Shown piece by piece: positions 29,301 through 41,300 of a stretch of DNA of 64,000 bases (within the stretch, counting starts at the first letter, position 1; the number at the start of each line of letters is the position of its first letter). The notes under the pieces are model-generated. The model saw only the letters and a program-made list of their open reading frames with translations, had not been told where the DNA came from and did no database searches. Made by a program: the position numbers and the translations under genes. The stretch comes from Atherinomorus stipes (lineage: Eukaryota > Chordata > Actinopteri > Atheriniformes > Atherinidae): positions 83,337 through 147,336 of the forward strand of contig JALJCO010001416.1 of assembly GCA_023101725.1 (NCBI GenBank). Reading direction: 5' to 3'.

Positions 29301-32300
29301 AGACATTATACATCTGTGATACGTGACTAGAAAGATTTTCCTCCTTTATCAGGCTTTAAAGCCCATTAAAGCGACGAAAGACAGATTTCGAGATTTAGTT
29401 GACAAAAGAAATCCTCAATTATTACTGAAAACCCTTTCAAAAGCCATAGAGTAACATTCAAATCACAGTATTGTTTCAGAGCAGTTAATATACTGTAACA
29501 CTTAGCCCCAAAGAGCTCTCTGCTGGTTCCTCTGATAACAATAACTTCATCTCAATTCATTTCTCTACCAAATCTCCGAAACACATTTCATACATGGACA
29601 CGACTTAGATGTCTGCAGACGACAATCTACATGATACAAATCGAGATATCTATACAGAAGATGAAGGAACATCACACTGCATTGGGTGCCAGTTTGGGAG
29701 CACTTTTTTCTCTCAATATATGACTTTTACCAAAATATGATATTCAGCTGGCTTCCTATTCATGAAGCAAAGCATCAACACTGCCAAACAGCTGCAAAAT
29801 AGTTTTTATCAGCAAATCACAACACAATGAAAGATGGCCATTATTATGATATGGTGGTTCAGTTATTTGAGTAAAATGCTTACTTCTTCTTGCAGGCAGA
29901 TAAAATAAGAAAATGAACGGTAAATATGATGCCCCACCCAGCAAGACACTAACCTCATAGAGGCAACAGAAATCCAATCATTTCAGTGTAGCCCCTAAAT
30001 GGTCCAGGGTATAATTCTCAAACCACCACTGGTTAATTTCACACTTTAGTTTTTATTTGGATGAAATAAACAGAAATAAAGTTGTAAAGCGCTAATATAA
30101 GAGATGACATTAAAGGCTTTCCCTCTGTAAGTGTTTGAATAATGCTAAATATTACTTAGCTAGCATTAACAGTAGAATTTGATGCTAACAAGAATTAAGA
30201 GTGAGCATCTGGTAATGATGCTCCAACTGTAGAGAAGACTGTGACAGTTTGAGCAAATAACTGCAACAGGCTGTATTCTGTGCATCGCTCAGCTATTTGG
30301 AGACTAAATTCTCATCCAGGGACTTCAAGTAGCTAAAACTATACAATTAAACTAATACATGAGCATTGACTATGATTAAATTAAGCAAAAATACTGCTCA
30401 TACTTAAGTGGATGTCCAGATGCTCAACATGCTTCAAAAATGTGGAATCTGCATTACATTACAGCTAAAGAAAGTACAGATCTAATTAAATGGTAAATGC
30501 TCCACACTGGTTTCTACAACAAAGCTGCTCTCATTCATCCATTCCCACAAACACTCACGCAGCGCTTCTAATTATACATTTGCACTCTGCATACACAGCG
30601 CTTTATTCTCCACCATCACACACCAATAAGCATATCAGGAGCAATGTGGGGTTCAGCGTTTTGCCTAAGGACCCTTCAACATGCTGTGAACATGGGGCTT
30701 AAACCACCAATCAGAAGACGGCCACTTCACCACCTGAGCCACAGCCTCTATAACTCAAGTGAATGTTAGCATGACATTGAATTAACACATAATAAAGCCC
30801 ATCCTGAGCACGAGGCCGCTCTAGCTTACTTTAAAAAGATTTAATGGACTGAAAGAACAACATACTTTTAACTGGGGAGAGTGTGTTTTTCATTTAGCAA
30901 CCTACAATCAACTTTGTCCCGCTGCACATTCCTGGTCCCATCTCCACAGTAACGGCACTCAAGCAAAGACTATTTGGAGTCATGTGCCACTTTGCAGTTC
31001 AACTTTTATCTCAAACATATGGAAAATGAGGGAACGAGGGCAAAGACACCCACTTCTAAAGTGATACTCTTTGGCAAAAAAGGGCTGACCTAAACAACAC
31101 TACATCGTTTCATCATTGGCAAGGATTTGTTTACTTTAAAATGGAGGAGATGAAGAAAGAAGTGAAGGACCGGCAATTTTTCAGTGGTAATGGAAAAGGA
31201 CTTTGTCATGATGTATCAAACTGTTGTGTTTGCTTTCACAAAGAACGCTTTCACAGCGCAGACTGCATACAGCTTCAAGTGAAAGGGCAATGCATATTTT
31301 ATCCACGAAGAAAGGGCAATGCATACATTATACAATCAGCATCTGCTTCTCATGTACACTGAACACACTCTGCTCTGATGACCTTGTATACAGGATTATT
31401 TCACTTCAAACTGGGACACAATTTCCTGTGAATGTATTTTAAAGTAAGTTTTTATCACCACATAGCATTCTGTTTCCCTCTCCTTTTGAGTAAAGATGAC
31501 ACTAGAATAGATATGTTTGGTACTTGATTTGCACAATCTCCTTTATTCATTCCTGACAAAGAAAAAGAGGTAATCTCTTAACAACTCTTTGCCTAATGCA
31601 CACTTACTTTGCACTTTTTCAGGATTTCTTTTAAACTATATTTTTTTAATGGATCTTAGTACTTAATGCTTACAGCAGTGTTTCCTTGTGTACTTGAATG
31701 TCTTCTGTTTTTACTTGTAAGTTGCTTTGGGTAAAAGCATCTGCTAAGTAACTTAATGTGAATGAAAAGATAGACAGACAATTACTCACTGACATTAGAG
31801 GGGAAATAGCTTTCCTTGTGTGTCTGTTGATTGCTGCCTGATGTAAGGTGTGTCAGGATGAGTCAAGTGTACTTTGAGAAGTGGAGACTTGTTTAGGTAC
31901 ATCATGATAAGCATTTGTATATGGCACTTAACCAGCACTGGAAGTTAACCTTAAATGGATTAAAAATGATCAAATCCATGCCACGAGAAGTGTGACAACA
32001 ATTTATGTTCTTCCTCTTCTTCTTCTTCTTCTTTTTTTTTTTTTTTTTTTTTTTTTAAAGTATTTCATTGATTTGACTTGTCGAAAGTGCGCCGGTTTCA
32101 TCATGTCTCACTCTGTACTGGCTATTCTTTTTGGGCTGTTTTAACTTGTGATAACGATGTCAGAAGAGCTGAAATCCTCACAACGTTTTCCACTACTGAC
32201 CCACAAGCTCCATCAGGGGTTACTGTTAGCAAAGCAACATTTCACAGTATGCGCCCAGACAAGGGTGTCGGAAGTAGAGGGGGTGGGGGCAGAGTATAAA

Positions 32301-35300
32301 GTTAATGCCCCCATGTCACATTCTCTTCAGTCAAGGGTCAGAGTGCCACAGCAGTTCATTCATTTCTATCCAATGCAAGACAAAAAGGAAATTAAATAAA
32401 GCTGCTGAACATAAAATGAGAGAAAGGAAAAATACAGCATGTTTTTATATTATTTGCTATAGCACATCAATTTTCACATGTAACTTTAAATATATTTCCA
32501 CCACAGTTTGTGCTAGTATAGCTCAGTTGTGATTAAATATTAAGATTTATTGCACCACAAGATACCCGACTTTAGCTCAGCTAGCAGAGAAGCCAAACCA
32601 ACCACAAGAGTGGCGGTTAAAATCGTAATGAGCCTCTTCAGAGGGCAAATTGGTGCTTTTCATGTGAAGTATGACACATTGTACTTTTAGCCAACAACAA
32701 TGCAAACTAACGCCAACATTGCTGTGTGTCTGGTACATAAGCAAATCATTTCATTAAACTGGTATGTTAGAGCACTCGCTGTAAAAGGTTTTGAAATACA
32801 AAATGATACACTTTCAACTTTGGTATCAAAACTTGAAAACCTTTAAGAGTAAACACAGTAAAAATCAGCCGACAACCACTTATAGTATGAAGGCCACCCT
32901 ATGTTAAAAGTTAGTTTCCTTTCCAGCACAAATGCTGGGAAAACATTGCAACAGTGTGTTGTGCAGGACAACCTCTCATATATTGGGATGTGGTTATATT
33001 TCTCCAACTTAACCCAATTACACCAAGACAAAAAGGTAATATGGGTCATAGAGCTGATTTTTTTTATGAAAGCATATTAAAAGCGTAGCATCTGTTGCTT
33101 TAAGTCTTTTATTCAGTTCAGTCTCCACAGGTCAAAAGTCTACATTTTGGTCTACAGAGGTCAACCATGAGCAAACTTGCCAATAAAAGCAGAGAGAGGT
33201 AAATTTGGTCAAAAGCATGGGAACAGACCCTTGATCAGAGTGGGTTTAAATTAAGATGGCATGGATCCAGTGACCACAGAGCTTTTAATAACGTGGAAAA
33301 TGTCTGGACAAACAGTTGCCATGGGCTCCCTGACCAGTTTGACTGCCAAAAACTATTGCAGAAGATTAGGACACGGCTTACATAAGAGAGTTTCTTAAAC
33401 TTTTACAGTTGGAAATGACAACAGCACCTTATTCTACACAAAACTATAACAGAGACCACTTTTAAAGGTAATCGCTGTCCAAAACAGATACGTAACTTGG
33501 TTGTTTGCTTGGATGCTTTGAAAATGTCACTCAAGTGGGTAGCAAGCACTGCCTGTTTATCTATTGTAAAATTCTTCCTTTGTTCAGATTTGTTAGAAAC
33601 ACCTACTCTGGGAGATGTATTCACTCACTCCAACACCACAGAGTGAAAAGCGTTCCAAAGCACTTTGTTACACAAATACCGTAGTGGGGTCTTTGCTACT
33701 GTTCAATGGTGAAGGGAGGGAAGGGAAGAAAATAGGAACAGAAAAGTGAATCACAATGTGGTGATAGATCAAACAAACACCATACTGTAGACTGCTGTAC
33801 TCTTAACATACACATGTGCATAGGCTTTGTAAAAGACATCTGTAGTTTTCCCTCACCTCTTCCCACGCATTAAAAAAAACAAATTTCAAAGCTGAAGGTA
33901 TGTGGCTTCTAGCATATTTCCTTGCACCACTTTTTCATTTGTTTTCCAAATTTAAACCATTTTAAAACATTCTGGTCAAAATTCACAACATGCAGCTGCA
34001 GCACTGGGTATATAGCAGGGTGTGCACCCATGCTTATATTTTCCTTTTGGATGCATAATATTCTAAACACATATGGTTGCTTGACAAACCACACCCTTCA
34101 TCTAGTGAAATCATGGGAGGGGCATTACCACCTTGGCTGTATTTAGTTGTCTACTGACCTCAGCTGTAGTCCATAATAACAGGCCCCAGCAGAGGACAAT
34201 CCTATCATTGCACCTCCTGTTAATCGCCTAATAAAGGCCTCTGAGATGAAGTAGAAGATCAAACCAGGCCCCAGAATGCAGGTCCTGCGCTGGGATTTTA
34301 GTCAGATTTAGATAGTAGAGCATGTCGCCACGTGGCTCCGACAAAACTATCCGCCTGCTCTGATTGCATTCATCAGACAGAATTAGATGCATTATGGTAT
34401 CTGTCACTGTGATTTGTTTACACCAACTAAGGGTTTTTGGACCAGGCACTAATCACCAACCGCTGGAGGATGGATCAGCTGATAGAGATCATCAACATGT
34501 ACTTGATTTATAACATACTTCTTTTTTTTCTACTGATGTATTATTTTTTATTAAAATTCTATTTTAAGTATCAGATTAATAGATAAGAAGGTCGTGATTT
34601 GACAGCTGCTCATTCATCATTAGGCAATATGTGCATCATGTTATGTTTTTGTTTACAACACATCAGTATATTTGCAACAGTTTAGAGCTTAAAAATACAG
34701 TCTTCTAAGAAGAAAATATGTCACAATTCATTACATAAAAATTAAAGTTAAATGAGAACATCACTCCAAGTTAATATTAAAGTATACTCAGGCAATAAAA
34801 TCTCCTGAGGCCTACTCATTTCGTTTTTATTTCTGCTAGTTTATAGACTGGGCGTCCTAAACCGCCAGGCTGGGAAGTATTTGTTACGGGGCCACAAGTT
34901 GCAAGGCAAAAACAAAAAAACAAACAAATTAACAAAAATGATAAAATCTGGTATTATAACACCAAATGCTAATAGCTCAACAGTGGCACTGAACACAGCA
35001 TTTTATGCTTTAATGACACTGAATGCTGCATTGTTTCACCCAATTTTAGGAAAACATTGCTGTGTTTCTGTCTCCTGTTTTCCTGTGATTGACCCTATCC
35101 AACAGATTAAGTGATTTGAGGTGGGTTGCCACTATTTTTTCCTCCATGAGAAAAAAAAAGGATGTGTGTTTTTCATCAATGACATAGAAATACAGCTGAA
35201 GCTTTGGTCGAGCATCTTTATCCATATGCTAATTAGCAACGTATGAGTCACTTAATGCTAAACTTCAAGATCAGATTGTGTAAGTTTAAAAAAACTGTCC

Positions 35301-38300
35301 ATGTCAGACATAAGCCTCATGTCTATCCATGTTGTTATACTCACTTAAGAAACAGTTATTGAACTTAAGTAACATGAGGACTTGTGGTCAACTCCAGTGA
35401 TGTTGTCTTTGTTGACTAGTGAAACGTTGCTTCACTGTTAACATCTGTTGTTCCTTGTGGTGCTGACATTGTCAGGTGAGGGTGGGATTTTTTGCTTACA
35501 TTATTTACTTCTGTATGTGTGTGATTTGATCTGGCAATAAAGCCTCTGACTTAACTTCAGGTCTCAGTCCTCTTGCCCTCTAACAAGAGAACCCATGACA
35601 CCAACAGAAGACCAAGAAATGTACTTGATCCCCACCAGTTGTGCTGGAAATGCACGATATGAAAACTCTGGCTTCTGTGTAAATCTGCCAGCTTTGCTTC
35701 TCTTATTTATCAAATGTCAGAAATGTCAGACTGACTTTCAGGCTGGCAAACAGACAGGCATATAGATAAGACACCACTTGGTATGCAGGATCCCCATATG
35801 GGAGTATATATACATTTCTGCGGGAGATGCACTTTCATTCAGCATCTGCACGAATAATCTGCACAGCAGGAAGCAGTGACCCCAAAACACACCCAACTAC
35901 AGCCAGACAAAGTAAATAAGATTATCTTAATGGCAAAAAGGTAACAAAAACCCGTGTGATCATGTCCATCAGTTCTTCTTTCTCTAAATCTGAAAAGGCT
36001 GATTAGATATAAATATAATCAAACTGTTTTTAGGGTTTTTCTTTAGTTTTTTTTTTTACAAGTTCTGCCAAATTTTCATAAATGCTTTTACTTGGAACGG
36101 TATTTTACCACAAGAGGCATTGAATGCCAATCTGTTATTTTACACTAAATATTAGGGGTGTAACGATTCTATTCATATCACGATTCATGGTTCCTGATTC
36201 GATTCATGGACGATAGGCATGGGCGATATGAACTAAAAAATGTGTCACAATAATTTCTCTTATTTATCACGGTAACGATAAGTGACGATAAAAACTATCA
36301 GCAAAATATTTTGAATTATAAATCTGTCACTAAATTCTGTCTTGAAAGCCCTACAAAATACTAGAAACAACTATATCAATTAAGTTCAAGTAGTTCACCT
36401 GTATTGCAAAACTGTAGTGACACCAATCAAACAAGTCTGAAATATGAGAGACCAAATTCCACATTTATTCAAACGATGCAAACAGCAAAACTAACTTGGC
36501 TTATTAAAAAAACCAAAGTAGTGCAACTGCAAACACAACTGGCATCTCACGATAAAAACTATAAATTCAAATTGTTATTGTGGTGGAATTTCTTTTTACG
36601 ATATATCGCACACGATAAAATATCGCCCATCCCTAATGGACGATAATAGTTCATTTAGAACAATACGATCCAATTCCATTCAGTGACTTGAAACGGATTC
36701 AGTAGATTGGTAAATGTAACCAGTGTGACTGTGAGATAGATACCTGCATGCTGGACAGTGCAGGTGAAGTTTATTAGATTATTGTAGTTTCTTTTAAGGG
36801 ACTCGGGTATAAATTAATTAAATATAGGCAAAAAAAACATGTAAACAAGAATTAATGGCAAATACATTCACATTTTAAGATCAACCCCCTCCAGAAAACA
36901 GGAGGTTAACCTTTCCTGGTGTTATTTTCAATAATCAACCATTTTTTTAAGCAAAGTACAGAAAGTGTTATAATTCTTAACCTGAGGTTTACCTGCTCCT
37001 TCCACTGTTTTTTTTTCCCACTTTCTTTTAACTAATAATATGACAAATTTAACATAAAGTACAACCAACATCTCTTGAGGTTGAATCAAGAGTAGATCAC
37101 CTGCTGCTTCCACTGCTGTTTTCCCAACATAAAAATATTACAAATAGAACATTAATATTAAAAAGATTAATGCAACTGACATGGCCCCAGGTTGAATGAG
37201 CAGTGGTTGAACCTGCTGTTACTGTCATTATGATAAAGAAAAAGCAGAGCACTAGTAACCATAAAATGACTACATATTTTTTTTCTTCAAAATATCAGCT
37301 GATCAACATGATCTGGCCGCAAGTCTTTGCATAAACTGGCCATGTTGTTCTTTGCCTGAGCTGAGTGAGTCCAAGGCTTCTGCAGAGCTGACGGTCAGCT
37401 GCAGAAGAGCAGATTTTAGCTTGCGCTGATACTAGAGATACACTGATCCAGTTTTTTCCGATCCAATCCGACACCGATACCGGGGCTTAGTGTATCAGCC
37501 AATACCGATCCAGTGCTACTTTCGAATGAATTAACTGCATTCCTTGCTATGTTATTAAAGGCAAGCTTGACATAAACATTAAGCATTGTTTAAAGAAAGG
37601 TAACAAATTAACATCGATAAAAGATAACATTAAGTACATTTTTAACAGATAAAGTGTACATTTATTACAATCGGAATGCTGGATTGGCCACATTTATCGG
37701 ATATCCGATCCAGCTAATTTGTTAGGATCTGATCCGGGTATTGGATCGGTGAATCTCTAGCTGATACTCCTGCAGCAGCTACGGTGGTCAATAATTGTTA
37801 ATAATCTCCGACTCGTGACTTCTCCTCCGCCATCTGCTGCTGTTTTGAAGTCTGCACCACTTGCGCTTGATCATGACGTCACAGACAGACCGACTTAATC
37901 GAGTCTTAATTTAATGTCTTCAAAAGTGCAAACAGAAAATGCATCTACAGAAAAAAACTACCTTACTTCAATGTGTTATTTCCCAGTATCGATACAATTG
38001 ATTAATTAGCTTTTCAAACATCCTTAGACTGGTATATGTCATTTTTATCAATAATTTGCCGAGCACAGATTGATGTGGTTGGATCGCAGGAATAGATATT
38101 GACCAGATGAATTGTTACACCCCTACTAAATATATATCTTTATTCACACTGATTCCCCATAAAATGGGTCAAAAGCATTTTATCTTCTGCAAGATGTGGC
38201 CAAGCAACTTCTTTTCAACAAAAACTGTGTGACACAGTACAACTACTCATCTTTTCAATCTCCCAAATTGTTTTTCCAACTGACACACTGGTCAGATGTT

Positions 38301-41300
38301 GAAAGGGTGTTGAGGTGATATAAATGTGCACCAATCCTACTATGGCACTAGAGTCTAAGAAAATTAGCATATTACCTGCAGTTCTATTCACTATAAAATT
38401 TCTCCTTCCATAAAGGCTGTCACTTACTAGCCCCAGCCTTTAATACCCAAGCATCCATCTCCATGAAACAACATCTTATAACAAATCAGATATCCATCCA
38501 TTATCACAGTAACAATCACGGATGCACCACCGCCGACACACAGCTCTGAACTACACATCTTCCATAAAGGCTCATCTTCTCATGTTTAAGTATTTCCCAA
38601 ATGGTTTACTGAGGAGACTTCCTGTCAACTTTCTGAATAATTCGCAGACTCATCTGACTCTTAATAAACACTAACCTAAGGCTAGTTGTAAATCAGAAAA
38701 AGCAGCAGACTGAGAAATTGCTTCTCCAGCTTTCTTATGCAGATCTGAACCTGAGAGGTTATTTGTGCCAAGTCAATATATTATACATAAAGTTTCACTG
38801 CCTCATTTAGACATTAAATATGAAGAATGTTGAAGGAATTCTAATTAGAAGTAGGGTAAAAAAAAAAAAAAAAATCAGAATAAAATTACCTGTTTATAGA
38901 AAAGAAGGCAGGTAGATAGGTTGCCTACATCTAACGCAGGTGATAGCAGGATCTTGGATAAGACCTCCTAGAATTCCAGGCTCCTTATTCTGAGCTAATT
39001 TGAGTCAGCTGTTGAAATCATTCAAGGCAGCTGAGCGTGTATTAACATATTTTCTGGAACATGAGAAATCCACAAGCAAATTCCTGTCATCAACACCGTG
39101 ATGAAAATATGCTATTGTTAAACCACTTTTGAATGTCAAAACAGACTTTCTCACTCTCCAAATCACAACTATTCCATAAAGCTTGTATGTGTAGGGTGAG
39201 AGGAAGATATAAGAAAAAAGAAAGCTGACATTACTCCATAACCTCTGAGTACTACAGTGATTCCTCACAAGAGTCCAGAAAAGTTTCAAGACAGCTGGTT
39301 CATCTGTTCCTGTCATCAATTCTCCCCAAAAAGAAAAATGACAATGAACTTGTCTCAGAAGATTTTACCCCATTATTTCATAAGTCAACTCACTGTGCGC
39401 ACCGCAAAACTTCATATAGAACTGATAAAAGACTCACCAGTTTCCTCATCAATGGAAAATTTTCCTAAGCCAGATCCATCTCGTATGGAATATCGAATCT
39501 CCCCATCTCGCCCCGTGTCTTCATCCACAGCTGAAACAGTCATCACAGAAGTCCCGACAAGAGCATCTTCTTTTATAAATCCTTTTTCCACAAATGACCG
39601 AAACAGAGGCCTGTAGAGATTCTCATTCACATCCACCACGTCCACCTCAATGAAGCAGGTTGATGATAAAGATATGGGCTTCCCTTTGTCTTTAGCTTTT
39701 GCTGTCAAATTATACACTTGCTTTGTCTCATAATCCAGATTCTGAACAATCCGAAGAGCACCACTGATTTTGTCCACTTCAAATTTCCCATCTCCATTGT
39801 CAATAAGGCTGTATCGTACCTGACTGGAAGGTCCGACATCAGGGTCGTGAGCCTCCAGCCACATGATTACAGTACCAATAGGAAGATCCTCCCTCACCTT
39901 CACGCGGTAATTGGGGGGCACAAATTTTGGGGGATTATCATTCACATCTTCCAAGGTGATTTTAAGAGGCACTGTGGAAACTAACTGAGGCTCAATTAAT
40001 GCCTGGTCACGTGCTGCAATCTTCAAGATAAAGAATGGATAGCGCTCGCGATCCAATGGTTTCATCACAGTCACAACGCCGGTTATCTCATTAATTGCAA
40101 AATAATCTGTGCCTCCCAAAATAGAGTACTTCACGACTCCATTGTCGCCTTGATCCTTGTCTGTGGAATCGACCTGGATAATTTCTGTCCCGACAGGTGT
40201 GCTCTCACTTATTTCAACCGAGTATGAATCTTGCAAAAACTGTGGGCTATTATCATTGGCGTCTAAGATTTTCACATCCAAGAGGCGTGAAGAGGATTTT
40301 TGTGGTATCCCAAGGTCATAAACTGTGATATTGAGAGTATAGTGGTCTGTCGTTTCCCGATCAAGGGGAGAATAAATCAAGAGCCAGCCGGTTTCCATGT
40401 CTACTACAAACCGGCTTTCTGTGTCTCCTCCTGAAATAACGTAAACCAGTTTCCCGTTGAAGCCGCTATCTGCATCTGTGGCACTTAAATGGACAATTCT
40501 TGCTCCAACAGGGAGGTCTTCTTTCACTTCAATAACACTTGGGAAAGAGTCTGCAAACTGAGGAGAGTACCGATTGACTGAGTGAATGTCCATGAAGTCG
40601 TCGTCTGGCTCAGTTTGCGTGTGGATTTTGCTTCCCTGAAGGAGCTTTTCAGCCAACATGGTAGCCACACCAGTTTCAACACATTTCAACTGGACAGGTT
40701 TTCGTGCCGTGATGACAGTTATGTTCATGATCATTGGCTGAGTCTCATGTTCGCCATCGGTGGCCACAATTTGTAAACTGTGAAAGGACACCTTAGCTGC
40801 CTCTCCCTCGCTCAGTGTGCGCTTCAGTGAAAGCAGGCCAGAGTTTGGATTTAGTTCAAACAGATCAAGATCATTTCCAGCTTTAATAATGTACCGCACT
40901 AGCTGCAGCTCATCAGCGTCAATGGCAGATGCGGTTGTTATCTGCTCCCCCACACCGTGATCTCTGGGTACAGTCACTTCACAGTCTACATTTTCAAACA
41001 AAGGCTTGTTGTCATTCAGGTTATTTAAAGTTATGGTAACTGATGCCTCCACCTCTCTCCGGAAAGGGGATCCCCAGTCTGATGCCCTGACTTTGAGATT
41101 GTAAATCCTGGGCATGAGTTCATAATCTAGGACCTCTGAAGTGCTGATGACACCGGAGAAGTAGTCGATGACAAATGGCTGGGGACTCAGATTGGTAATA
41201 CTGTAGGTCACATAGCCATTCTCCCCTCTGTCTAGGTCAGTGGCTCTCACTGTAACCACACCAGTACCAATAGGAACATTCTCATCAACACTGGCCTTGT

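Larger units (their letters stand above)
36145..38133. mobile_element. Outer hAT-like element with 8-bp target duplication, 1973 bp
   Basis: The element spans 36153-38125. It begins TAGGGGTGTAACGATTC and ends with the complement of TAGGGGTGTAACAATTC. The target duplication CTAAATAT is exact at 36145-36152 and 38126-38133. An 8-bp duplication and TAGGGGTG-type ends point to the hAT superfamily. No transposase frame is readable, so it is non-autonomous. Two further hAT-like MITEs (36214-36635 and 37433-37759) sit inside. Confidence 0.8.
19720..39437 (-). other. fat1 intron 2 (19.7 kb)
   Basis: The donor GTGAGT is at 39432-39437 and the acceptor AG at 19720-19721. Listed repeats sit at 20370-21050, 22836-22905, 25500-26215, 26429-28625, 30486-30750, 31690-31760, 32009-32056 and 36145-38133. 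The rest is AT-rich sequence in which I see no gene, RNA or further element. Confidence 0.85.

Noticed and set aside
32570..32620. tRNA-like start (TTAGCTCAGCTAGCAGAGA)
   Set aside because: Resembles a D-arm and A-box, but no anticodon arm, B-box (GGTTCRANNCC) or cloverleaf follows; at most a SINE scrap.
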